Source: Asaia bogorensis (GTDB lineage Bacteria > Pseudomonadota > Alphaproteobacteria > Acetobacterales > Acetobacteraceae). From it: a stretch of 5,287 bases of DNA. Both the position numbers and the translations under genes were made by a program. The notes under the pieces were generated by a model that searched no databases, was not told the DNA's origin, and was given only the letters and a program-made list of their open reading frames with translations. Positions 1-5,287 of the stretch are shown one piece after another. Position 1 is the stretch's first letter. Each line of letters opens with the position of its first letter. The stretch spans positions 1 through 5,287 of the forward strand of contig CAMCEP010000206.1 of NCBI GenBank assembly GCA_945873675.1, given 5' to 3'.

Positions 1-378
1 CCGGCCCACCAGGCCCATCATGTCAGGCGTCGCGATGCAGCGATCAAACTCGATCTTGCCTTCCTGCACCAGGGCAGCCAGGTCATCCGCACCCACCACG
101 TCCGCACCGGCGGCCTTGGCTTCATCAGCCTTGGCGCCACGGGCGAAAACGCCAATACGCACGGTCTTGCCGGTGCCATGGGGCAGGCCCACCACGCCGC
201 GCACCATCTGGTCCGCATGGCGGGGGTCAATGCCAAGGTTCATCGAAATTTCAATGGTTTCGTCAAACTTCGCCTTGGCGCCGCCCTTCGCGAGCTTCAC
301 CGCCTCATCCAACGCATAGGTCTTTTCGCGGTCAAAACCCGTATAGGCCGCCTTCAGGCGCTTACCTTGCTGTGCCAT
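1..378 (-). CDS. rplA: 50S ribosomal protein L1, N-terminal part (cut by window edge)
   Basis: L1 forms the mobile L1 stalk of the large ribosomal subunit, which helps release deacylated tRNA from the E site. In many bacteria it also represses translation of its own rplK-rplA mRNA. The reading frame starts at the ATG complementary to 376-378 and stays open for 126 codons to the window edge, about half of the usual 230 or so residues. Recognisable L1 signatures are KFDETIEISMNLGIDPRHADQ at about residues 37-57 (RNA-binding domain I) and GTVR-type GTGKTVRIGVFARG at about 68-81. A GGAGGG ribosome binding site within the last codons of rplK supports this start. Only 4 bases separate it from rplK, so the two are one operon. 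The C-terminal half lies outside the window. Identity is secure from sequence and context. Confidence 0.97.
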   Translation of the reverse strand, partial: MAQQGKRLKAAYTGFDREKTYALDEAVKLAKGGAKAKFDETIEISMNLGIDPRHADQMVRGVVGLPHGTGKTVRIGVFARGAKADEAKAAGADVVGADDLAALVQEGKIEFDRCIATPDMMGLVGR

Positions 379-382
379 GATC

Positions 383-817
383 TTAGCCCTCCACCACGGT
401 CAGGCCCATGGCACGGGCGGAACCCGCAAGCATGCGCACGGCAGCATCAACGTCATTGGCGTTCATGTGCTGCATCTTCACCTGGGCGATTTCCACCAGC
501 TGAGACTTGGTCACGCGGCCAATCGGCGCGGCCTTGCCCGGCGCAGTTGAGCCCTTATCGAGCTTCGCAGCCTTCAGCAGGAAATAAGTGTTGGGCGGCG
601 TCTTGGTGATGAAGGAAAAGGTGCGGTCCGAATAAGCCGTGATGACCACGGGCGTCGGCGTGCCCGGTTCCATCTGCTGCGTTGCCGCGTTGAATTCCTT
701 CACGAATTGCATGATGTTCAGGCCACGCTGACCAAGCGCGGGACCCACGGGCGGCGAAGGATTCGCCTTGCCAGCCGGGATCTGCAGCTTGATATAGCCT
801 GCGATCTTCTTCGCCAC
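383..817 (-). CDS. rplK: 50S ribosomal protein L11
   Basis: L11 binds the GTPase-associated region of 23S rRNA at the base of the L7/L12 stalk and takes part in factor-dependent GTP hydrolysis. The product is 144 residues, close to the usual 141-144. The N-terminal domain begins AKKIAGYIKLQIPAGKANPS and carries the proline-rich PPVGPALGQRG at about 22-32, the segment linked to thiostrepton binding in this family. The C-terminal rRNA-binding domain holds TPPNTYFLLKAA and ends with the helix RMLAGSARAMGLTVVEG. Lysines 3 and 40 match sites methylated by PrmA in E. coli (family knowledge, not shown here). The start codon is GTG (complement of 815-817), fixed by the AKK N-terminus and by an AGAGGA ribosome binding site 7 bases upstream. 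The product still begins with formyl-methionine. The leader upstream is strongly structured and may mediate L1 control. Confidence 0.98.
   Translation of the reverse strand: MAKKIAGYIKLQIPAGKANPSPPVGPALGQRGLNIMQFVKEFNAATQQMEPGTPTPVVITAYSDRTFSFITKTPPNTYFLLKAAKLDKGSTAPGKAAPIGRVTKSQLVEIAQVKMQHMNANDVDAAVRMLAGSARAMGLTVVEG
387..392 (-). promoter_or_regulatory. Shine-Dalgarno site of rplA inside the end of rplK
   Basis: On the minus strand this reads GGAGGG, ending 8 bases before the rplA ATG. It lies in the last codons of rplK (before its TAA), so ribosomes finishing L11 arrive at the L1 start. That arrangement suits coupled, equimolar synthesis of the two proteins. Confidence 0.7.
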
Positions 818-825
818 TGTCTAAT

Positions 826-847
826 CCTCTCTCATAAAACCGAGAGG
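826..847 (-). promoter_or_regulatory. Candidate hairpin sequestering the rplK ribosome binding site
   Basis: Read on the minus strand, CCTCTC (847-842) is perfectly complementary to GAGAGG (831-826), with a 10-base loop. The 3' arm contains the purine-rich rplK Shine-Dalgarno sequence AGAGGA, 7 bases before the GTG start. In the folded state the ribosome binding site would be masked. The pairing is seen in the sequence; a regulatory role is inferred from its position. Confidence 0.5.
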
Positions 848-849
848 CC

Positions 850-882
850 CGCGGTGCATGCGACCCAAAAAGGTCTCCCGCG
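850..882 (-). promoter_or_regulatory. Candidate L1-binding mimic in the rplK mRNA leader
   Basis: On the minus strand CGCGG (882-878) pairs with CCGCG (854-850). Inside it GACC (875-872) pairs with GGTC (865-862) around a U-rich six-base loop. The two short helices are separated by an asymmetric internal loop: GA on the 5' side and GCATGCA on the 3' side. L1 is known to recognise two short helices flanking an asymmetric loop in 23S rRNA and in its own mRNA. From memory, the E. coli 23S L1 stalk has GGUGG-GA-GGCU on its 5' strand, against GCGG-GA-GACC here. The 3' strand agrees less well. The element lies 33-65 bases upstream of the rplK start, a suitable place for autogenous control. Confidence 0.4.
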
Positions 883-893
883 TTCCCCAAAAC

Positions 894-930
894 GCCAAGA
901 AGCCCCAGGAAGGGTCCGGGGGCTTTCGGC
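894..930 (-). promoter_or_regulatory. Long GC-rich hairpin in the predicted rplK leader
   Basis: Seven perfect pairs join 925-919 and 906-900 (AAGCCCC with GGGGCTT). After one mismatch, three more pairs (GGA with TCC) close a four-base loop. A further GCC/GGC pair of arms at 930-928 and 896-894 could extend it. On the minus strand only a scattered T stretch follows (CTTCTTGGCGTTTT), not a clean T run, so it is a weak intrinsic terminator at best. It may be a leader stem, a processing site, or an attenuator lying between the promoter and rplK. Confidence 0.45.
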
Positions 931-939
931 GAAGCGGGG

Positions 940-968
940 CGTTTAAGCGCATCGGGCGGTAGCGTCAA
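940..968 (-). promoter_or_regulatory. Candidate sigma-70 type promoter for rplK-rplA
   Basis: On the minus strand CTTGAC with the -35 hexamer TTGACG lies at 968-963. TTAAAC follows at 946-941 after a 16-base spacer, or TAAACG at 945-940 after 17 bases. The -35 agrees well with the consensus; the -10 is weak. Initiation near 933 would give a leader of roughly 115 bases that includes all three hairpins described for this region. It is the best promoter-like pair I see upstream of rplK. Confidence 0.4.
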
Positions 969-994
969 GTGCCCCGTTTTGGGCTGGTCAGACA

Positions 995-1007
995 CCCTCG
1001 CCGAGGG
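995..1007. repeat. Short perfect inverted repeat just before the transporter gene
   Basis: CCCTCG and CGAGGG flank a single C, giving a 13-base near-palindrome that ends 13 bases before the ATG of the MFS gene. Its right arm contains GAGGG, the only Shine-Dalgarno-like sequence near that start, although the spacing is long. It could be a protein-binding operator, or as RNA a 5-bp stem with a three-base loop that partly masks the ribosome binding site. Function is not shown. Confidence 0.35.
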
Positions 1008-1020
1008 CATAGAGCCTGCC

Positions 1021-2211
1021 ATGCCCGCACAAGCCTGGATTGTCGTCATCGCCGCCGCTGCCTCTGTCTCCCTCGCCCTCGGGGCGCGGCAGACCTTTGG
1101 CCTGTTTTTGCTGCCGCTGGGGGCGGAACATGCCATCCCCGCCTTTGCCTATGGTGCGGCAGTGGCGCTGCATAATCTGCTTTGGGGCGTGGGGCAGCCG
1201 CTGGCCGGCGCCTTGGCTGATAAGATTGGCGCCGGGCGCGTGGCTTTGGGCGGGGCGGTGATCTACGCCATTGGCCTGATCCTGCCCGCGATCTGGCCCA
1301 GCACCCCAAGCCTGATTATCGGCATAGGCGTATTGACTGCGCTTGGCGTTGCGGCGGCTGGGTCTGGCACCGTGCTGGGTGCGGTTGCCCGCGCCGTGCC
1401 AGAAAACCGCCGCGGCGATGCTTTGGGGCTTGCTTCCGCCGGCGGGTCCATCGGCCAGGCGGCGCTGATCCCCTTCGTGCAATGGGGCATTACGGATTAC
1501 GGAACGTCAGGCGCATTTCTGATGCTGGCGGCGACGATGGCGCTGATGATTTTTGTCGCCCCCAAGCTGGAATGGGCGCCGCCTGGCCCCGGGACAGGGC
1601 GCGCCACGGGGCTGGCCGGCTTCCCTGCCCTGGCGCGGCGTGCATTGGCCGAACGTGATTTCGCGCTGCTGACGCTTGGCTTCTTTGCCTGCGGCTTTCA
1701 ATTGGCCTTTCTGACGACGCATCTGCCCGCGCATCTTTCGCTTTGCGGCCTGCCGGCGGGGCTTGGCGTGACGGCCTTGATGTTTGTCGGCCTGTTCAAC
1801 ATCCCGGGATCATGGCTCTGTGGGCGGGTCGGCAATAGCATTCGCCCCGAAGTGGCTCTTGGCGGCATTTACATGATCCGCACTGTGGCAATCGCGATCT
1901 TCGCCAGCGTGACGCCAACCGAATGGGGAACCTTGGTTTTCGCTGCCGTCATGGGCTTCATTTGGCTTGGCACCGTGCCGCTGACCTCGGCGGCCATTGC
2001 CCGGCGCTTTGGTGTGGCGGATTTGGGCGCGCTTTACGGGGTTTGCTTCTTCTCCCACCAATTGGGCGGCTTCCTCGGGGCTGGCGCCGGTGCCTGGGTG
2101 GTGGACGCCACGGGCAGCTACGCCGCTTTCTGGCCGGTGATGCTGGTGGTGGGCGTGATTGCGGCGGTAGCCAACTGGGTCACGCGACCAATGAAAATGG
2201 CGGCGGCGTGA
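1021..2211 (+). CDS. MFS permease, monocarboxylate-transporter-like, substrate unknown
   Basis: This is an inner-membrane secondary transporter of the major facilitator superfamily, 396 residues and about 12 hydrophobic helices. Rough helix positions are 5-25, 41-62, 73-92, 97-118, 135-155, 161-180, then after a polar central loop at 181-213, 216-237, 245-265, 277-297, 303-323, 335-358 and 368-388. The loop after helix 2 has GALADKIGAGR (63-73), a version of MFS motif A. Helix 1 contains GARQTFGLFLLPLG, and the second half has WLGTVPLTSAAIARRFG and FFSHQLGGFLGAGAGAWVVDATGSY-type segments that I associate with the monocarboxylate/oxalate-like MFS group. That fits uptake or export of an organic anion but does not identify it. 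I chose ATG 1021 because helix 1 starts almost at once. A TTG at 979 would add 14 residues that look unlike a signal and lie over the inverted repeat. It is divergent from rplK and separated from dcd by a structured gap, so it is probably its own transcription unit. Confidence 0.88.
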   Translation: MPAQAWIVVIAAAASVSLALGARQTFGLFLLPLGAEHAIPAFAYGAAVALHNLLWGVGQPLAGALADKIGAGRVALGGAVIYAIGLILPAIWPSTPSLIIGIGVLTALGVAAAGSGTVLGAVARAVPENRRGDALGLASAGGSIGQAALIPFVQWGITDYGTSGAFLMLAATMALMIFVAPKLEWAPPGPGTGRATGLAGFPALARRALAERDFALLTLGFFACGFQLAFLTTHLPAHLSLCGLPAGLGVTALMFVGLFNIPGSWLCGRVGNSIRPEVALGGIYMIRTVAIAIFASVTPTEWGTLVFAAVMGFIWLGTVPLTSAAIARRFGVADLGALYGVCFFSHQLGGFLGAGAGAWVVDATGSYAAFWPVMLVVGVIAAVANWVTRPMKMAAA

Positions 2212-2217
2212 AGGATA

Positions 2218-2278
2218 GCGCGGCGCCGGTTGTCCCCCCGCCCGGGCTGGGCTAATCCACCGCTCCCAGGCGCCGCGC
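2218..2278. repeat. 10-bp perfect inverted repeat between the MFS gene and dcd
   Basis: GCGCGGCGCC (2218-2227) is the exact reverse complement of GGCGCCGCGC (2269-2278). The 41-base centre carries the palindrome GCCCGGGC (2240-2247). The first arm begins 6 bases after the MFS stop codon, and GTTATTT follows the second arm at 2285-2291. On the plus strand this could end MFS transcription, but the loop is large and the T tract is broken, so it is not a textbook terminator. It may instead limit read-through into dcd or protect the 3' end of the MFS mRNA. Confidence 0.45.
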
Positions 2279-2310
2279 CGCGCCGTTATTTGAGCCAGGC
2301 CAAAACCACC

Positions 2311-2865
2311 ATGCCCATCATGCCCGATAGCTGGATCCGCAACATGGCGGCGGAACACGGCATGATCGAACCCTTTGTTGAAGCCCAGCGGCGCGAAGGC
2401 GTGATCTCCTTTGGCCTGTCATCCTATGGCTATGACGCCAGGGCTGCGGATGAATTCAAGATCTTCACCAATGTGGATAATGCCATTGTGGACCCCAAGG
2501 CGTTTTCCGAAGACGGCTTCGTCACGCGCAAGGGCCCGGTTTGCATCATCCCGCCCAATTCCTTCGTGCTGACCCATACGGTCGAATATTTCCGCATCCC
2601 GCGCGATATCCTGGTGATCTGCCTTGGCAAATCCACCTATGCGCGCTGCGGGCTGATTGTGAATGTCACGCCGCTGGAACCGGAATGGGAAGGCCAGGTC
2701 ACGATTGAGATCAGCAATACCACCCCGCTGCCCGCCAAGGTCTATGCCAATGAGGGCATTTGCCAATTCCTATTCCTGAAGGGCGACGCCCCGCCCGAGG
2801 TCAGCTACGCCGACCGCCGCGGCAAATATATGGGCCAGCGCGGCGTTGCGCTGCCGAAACTCTGA
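2311..2865 (+). CDS. dcd: dCTP deaminase
   Basis: This enzyme deaminates dCTP to dUTP and ammonia in the cytoplasm, feeding dUTPase and thymidylate synthase (EC 3.5.4.13). The product is 184 residues, the usual length of the alphaproteobacterial form, and starts MPIMPDSWIRNMAAEHGMIEP-like, typical of the group. The signature GKSTYARCG at 106-114 holds the Ser and Arg matching S111 and R115 of E. coli, which bind the triphosphate and substrate. The glutamate in VTIEIS (E133) corresponds to catalytic E138. SYADRRGKYMGQRG near the C-terminus is the family's nucleotide-covering tail. An upstream in-frame TTG at 2230 would add 27 low-complexity residues encoded by the GC-rich hairpin region, so I reject it. 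The ribosome binding site is weak (AGG at 2297-2299). Its TGA overlaps the murA ATG by one base. Confidence 0.96.
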   Translation: MPIMPDSWIRNMAAEHGMIEPFVEAQRREGVISFGLSSYGYDARAADEFKIFTNVDNAIVDPKAFSEDGFVTRKGPVCIIPPNSFVLTHTVEYFRIPRDILVICLGKSTYARCGLIVNVTPLEPEWEGQVTIEISNTTPLPAKVYANEGICQFLFLKGDAPPEVSYADRRGKYMGQRGVALPKL

Positions 2866-4124
2866 TGGACCGTATTCTCATCCGCGGCGGGCGCGTGCTT
2901 TCGGGCAGTATCCCGGTCTCCGGCGCCAAGAATGCTGCCCTGCCCCTGATGGCGGCGGGGTTGCTGGCCGATGGGCCGCTCACGCTCACCAATGCGCCTG
3001 ATCTGGCCGATGTTGCCACCATGGCGGGGTTGCTGGCACATCACGGGCTGGCCGTTGAACGGGACAAAACCGCGCGCAGCATCACCATCAGCGGCGCCGC
3101 CACCGATCTGGAAGCGCCTTATGATCTGGTGCGCAAGATGCGGGCGTCCGTGCTGGTGCTCGGCCCCTTGCTGGCCCGCCATGGCCGCGCGCGCGTGAGC
3201 CTACCCGGCGGCTGCGCCATCGGCACACGCCCGGTTGATCTGCACCTCAAAGCCCTTGAGCAGATGGGCGCGGAGATTGAGATTACCGCTGGCTATATCG
3301 AAGCCCGCGCGCCAGGTGGCCTGAAGGGTGCGCGCATCATCTTCCCGCAGGTTTCGGTTGGCGCCACGGAAAACATCCTGATGGCGGCAGCTTTGGCAAG
3401 CGGGCAGAGCGAAATCATGAACGCGGCGCGAGAGCCCGAAATCACCGACCTTGCTGCCTGCCTGATGCGCATGGGCGCCAGGATTGAGGGCATCGGTACG
3501 GATCGCCTGCTGGTGGAAGGCGTGGCAAGCCTTGGCGCCGCAACGCATCCCATCATCGCGGACCGGATTGAAGCTGGCACCTTTGCTTGCGCCGCCGCCA
3601 TCACTGGCGGGTCGCTACTGCTGCAAGGGGCGCGCTTGGATCACCTGGGCGCGGTCACGCGCACGCTCCGCGAAGCCGGCGTTGATGTGGCGGAAGAAGA
3701 AGGCGGCTTGCGTGTGACGCGTAGCAATGGGCTTCGCGGCGCCGATGTGATGACCGAACCCTTCCCAGGCTTTGCCACCGATATGCAGGCGCAATTCATG
3801 GCGCTGATGTGCGTGGCCGAAGGCGCTTCCATGATTACGGAAACGATTTTCGAAAACCGCTTCATGCATGTGCCGGAGCTTTCGCGCATGGGCGCGCGCA
3901 TCAATTTCCACGGCGCTTCTGCCATTGTGCGCGGCGTGAAAAAGCTTTCCGGTGCGCCGGTAATGGCGACTGATTTGCGTGCCTCGGTCTCGCTCATTCT
4001 CGCCGGATTGGCGGCGGAAGGTGAGACGATTGTGAACCGCGTCTATCACCTCGATCGCGGCTATGAACGGGTGGAAGCGAAATTGGCGGCGGTTGGCGCC
4101 GATATTGAAAGACTGGCGGGCTGA
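2865..4124 (+). CDS. murA: UDP-N-acetylglucosamine 1-carboxyvinyltransferase
   Basis: MurA transfers enolpyruvate from phosphoenolpyruvate to UDP-GlcNAc, the first committed step of peptidoglycan synthesis in the cytoplasm (EC 2.5.1.7). The product has 419 residues, the same as E. coli MurA, so it is full length. Key residues are present: K22-N23 in SGAKNAALP; the reactive loop LPGGCAIGTRPVDLH (113-127) with C117, equivalent to C115, the residue alkylated by fosfomycin; D306 in FATDMQAQ; and R398 in LDRGYERVE. The cysteine, rather than aspartate, predicts fosfomycin sensitivity at the target level. I chose ATG 2865 because it gives the family N-terminus MDRILIRGG. The longer frame from 2760 runs over dcd. 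The start shares one base with the dcd stop and lacks a clear Shine-Dalgarno sequence, which suggests coupled reinitiation. hisG follows after 5 bases. Confidence 0.98.
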   Translation: MDRILIRGGRVLSGSIPVSGAKNAALPLMAAGLLADGPLTLTNAPDLADVATMAGLLAHHGLAVERDKTARSITISGAATDLEAPYDLVRKMRASVLVLGPLLARHGRARVSLPGGCAIGTRPVDLHLKALEQMGAEIEITAGYIEARAPGGLKGARIIFPQVSVGATENILMAAALASGQSEIMNAAREPEITDLAACLMRMGARIEGIGTDRLLVEGVASLGAATHPIIADRIEAGTFACAAAITGGSLLLQGARLDHLGAVTRTLREAGVDVAEEEGGLRVTRSNGLRGADVMTEPFPGFATDMQAQFMALMCVAEGASMITETIFENRFMHVPELSRMGARINFHGASAIVRGVKKLSGAPVMATDLRASVSLILAGLAAEGETIVNRVYHLDRGYERVEAKLAAVGADIERLAG

Positions 4125-4129
4125 TTGTC

Positions 4130-4831
4130 ATGGATATCCCGATCCCCAATGCGCTGAATGGCGCACCGGCTGAAACCGATACGCCGCTGGTGATTGCCCT
4201 CCCCAAGGGGCGTATCCTGAAGGAACTCCACCCCGTCCTATCACGCGCCGGACTGATCCCGGCGGAAGATTACGCGGATGAAGATAGCCGTCGGCTCCGC
4301 TTCCCCACCAATGATCCGACAGTGGATGTCATTCGCGTGCGCCCCTTCGATGTCGCGACCTTCGTGGCCCATGGCGCGGCGGCGATTGGCGTTTGCGGTT
4401 CCGATGTGCTGATGGAATTCGATTATCCGGAAATCTATGCCCCGCTTGATTTGGGCATTGGCCGCTGCCGGGTTTCGATTGCCGAACCGGTGAACGCCAT
4501 CCCGGATGATCCGCGCCGCTGGTCACGAATCACGGTCGCCACGAAATACCCGAATATTGCGCAGCGCCATTTTGCCGCGCGCGGCGTGCAGGCGGAGATT
4601 GTGCATTTGAATGGCGCGATGGAATTGGCGCCTTCCATGGGCTTGGCGCGCCTGATCGTTGATCTGGTGCAGACAGGTTCCACGCTGAAGGCCAATGGCC
4701 TCAAAGAAGGTGAAGTGATCGCGCATGTCACTTCGAAACTCATCGTCAATCGCACCGCGCTGAAAACGCGGCCAGAGGCGATTGGCGCCTGGATTGCGCG
4801 CTTCCGCACCGCGTTGGAAGCCACGGCATGA
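4130..4831 (+). CDS. hisG: ATP phosphoribosyltransferase, short (HisZ-dependent) form
   Basis: HisG condenses ATP with PRPP to phosphoribosyl-ATP, the first step of histidine synthesis (EC 2.4.2.17). The product is 233 residues. It has the catalytic domain, with LVIALPKGRI at 20-29, GVCGSDVLME at 87-96, and the PRPP-binding stretch GLARLIVDLVQTGSTLKANG at 171-190. It ends shortly after, without the roughly 75-residue C-terminal histidine-binding domain of the long form (299 residues in E. coli). Short-form enzymes of this family work with the regulatory paralogue HisZ, which is not in this window. The first 18 or so residues are a polar extension before the conserved core. No good Shine-Dalgarno site precedes the ATG, which lies 5 bases after the murA stop, so coupling to murA translation is likely. 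A later start is not ruled out, but I see no better in-frame one before the core. Confidence 0.96.
   Translation: MDIPIPNALNGAPAETDTPLVIALPKGRILKELHPVLSRAGLIPAEDYADEDSRRLRFPTNDPTVDVIRVRPFDVATFVAHGAAAIGVCGSDVLMEFDYPEIYAPLDLGIGRCRVSIAEPVNAIPDDPRRWSRITVATKYPNIAQRHFAARGVQAEIVHLNGAMELAPSMGLARLIVDLVQTGSTLKANGLKEGEVIAHVTSKLIVNRTALKTRPEAIGAWIARFRTALEATA
4816..4820 (+). promoter_or_regulatory. Shine-Dalgarno site of hisD inside the end of hisG
   Basis: GGAAG ends 7 bases before the ATG at 4828 and lies in the last codons of hisG. It supports the hisD start that overlaps the hisG stop in the form ATGA. Confidence 0.6.
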
Positions 4832-5287
4832 AGCGGCTGGATACGCGGGATTCTGGGTTTGAAGCCGCCTTCGCCGCGCTATTGGATGACGCTCGCGAAA
4901 CCACGCAAAAGGTCGATGGCGTGGTGGCCGGTATCATCGCCGATATCCGCGCGCGCGGCGATGCGGCGCTAATGGACTACACCGCGCGTTTCGACCGCTG
5001 GCAGCCCGCCAATGCCGCAGCGCTGCTGGTCACAGAAGCCGAGATTGAAGCGGCGGATGCGACTATCGCGCCAGAACTCCGCGCCGCGCTCAACCTGGCG
5101 GCGGAGCGGATCGAGACCTTCCACCACGCGCAATTGCCGCAAGATTTGGTCATGCGCGACGATGCTGGTCTTACGCTTGGGCTCCGCTGGGGGCCGGTGG
5201 ATGCAGTTGGCATTTACGTGCCGGGCGGCAAAGCGGCCTATCCGTCTTCAGTGCTGATGAATGCGCTACCGGCGCGCGCGGCCGGCG
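4828..5287 (+). CDS. hisD: Histidinol dehydrogenase, N-terminal part (cut by window edge)
   Basis: HisD oxidises L-histidinol through histidinal to L-histidine with two NAD+, the last steps of histidine synthesis, and needs a zinc ion (EC 1.1.1.23). The frame is open from ATG 4828 to the right edge, 153 codons of an expected 430 or so. Recognisable parts are the N-terminal helical region with DIRARGDAALMDYTARFD at 39-56, the segment ETFHHAQLP at 96-104, and the conserved core LRWGPVDAVGIYVPGG at 119-134, followed by KAAYPSSVLMNALPARAAG, a hallmark of the family. The zinc and catalytic residues lie beyond the window. Its ATG overlaps the hisG TGA by 4 bases and has a good ribosome binding site, so it is co-translated with hisG. 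No frame disruption is seen in the visible part. Confidence 0.96.
   Translation, partial: MKRLDTRDSGFEAAFAALLDDARETTQKVDGVVAGIIADIRARGDAALMDYTARFDRWQPANAAALLVTEAEIEAADATIAPELRAALNLAAERIETFHHAQLPQDLVMRDDAGLTLGLRWGPVDAVGIYVPGGKAAYPSSVLMNALPARAAG

Noticed and set aside
936..975. GGGGC (936-940) and GCCCC (971-975) as arms of a hairpin
   Set aside because: The arms are only 5 bases in GC-rich DNA, lie 30 bases apart, and span the candidate promoter.
979..1020. N-terminal extension of the MFS protein from TTG 979
   Set aside because: The 14 extra residues are polar and unlike an MFS start, no ribosome binding site precedes the TTG, and ATG 1021 places helix 1 at the N-terminus.
555..1136. Long minus-strand open frame across the rplK-MFS intergenic region
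   Set aside because: It runs antisense and out of frame through rplK and the MFS gene, has no recognisable protein character, and is explained by high GC content keeping shadow frames open.
2230..2258. Promoter-like pair TTGTCC and TAATCC, 17 bases apart, before dcd
   Set aside because: The -10 candidate matches the consensus poorly and the -35 is only partial; not better than chance in this gap.
2230..2310. 27-residue extension of dCTP deaminase from TTG 2230
   Set aside because: It translates the GC-rich inverted-repeat region into proline-rich sequence not typical of the family; ATG 2311 gives the normal 184 residues.
2760..2864. 35-residue extension of MurA over the end of dcd
   Set aside because: It overlaps the conserved dcd tail in another frame, and MDRILIRGG from 2865 is the usual MurA N-terminus.
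1..5287. A wholly new defence, mobile or biosynthetic system
   Set aside because: Every long stretch is explained by known housekeeping genes or a common transporter family; there are no transposase, integrase, phage, repeat-array or toxin-antitoxin signs.

Overview
The window reads as ordinary housekeeping DNA from a GC-rich alphaproteobacterium. The dCTP deaminase and the ribosomal proteins have a clearly alphaproteobacterial look. The high GC content and the grouping of dcd, murA, hisG and hisD suggest Rhodospirillales/Acetobacteraceae, but that placement is inference from protein character and gene order, not a database result. I found no transposon, phage gene, CRISPR array, tRNA or rRNA.

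Layout. On the minus strand, reading leftwards, are rplK (L11, GTG start) and then rplA (L1, cut by the left edge). They lie 4 bases apart, as in the conserved L11-L1 operon. Between rplK and a divergent plus-strand gene lies a 203-base control region (818-1020). It holds a candidate rplK promoter and, in the predicted rplK mRNA leader, three successive hairpins. One resembles the L1 binding site of 23S rRNA, and the last pairs with the rplK Shine-Dalgarno sequence. The secE-nusG pair, often found just upstream of rplK, is absent there and is replaced by the divergent transporter gene.

The plus strand carries a 12-helix MFS permease of unknown substrate. A 99-base gap with a 10-bp perfect inverted repeat follows. 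After it comes a tightly packed run: dcd (dCTP to dUTP), murA (first committed step of peptidoglycan synthesis), hisG (first step of histidine synthesis, short form) and hisD (last steps of histidine synthesis, cut by the right edge). dcd/murA overlap by 1 base, murA/hisG are 5 bases apart and hisG/hisD overlap by 4 bases, so the four are probably co-transcribed and partly translationally coupled, although they serve three pathways.

The observation most worth following is the structured rplK leader, which fits L1 autogenous control of the L11 operon. I see no sign of a wholly new system.
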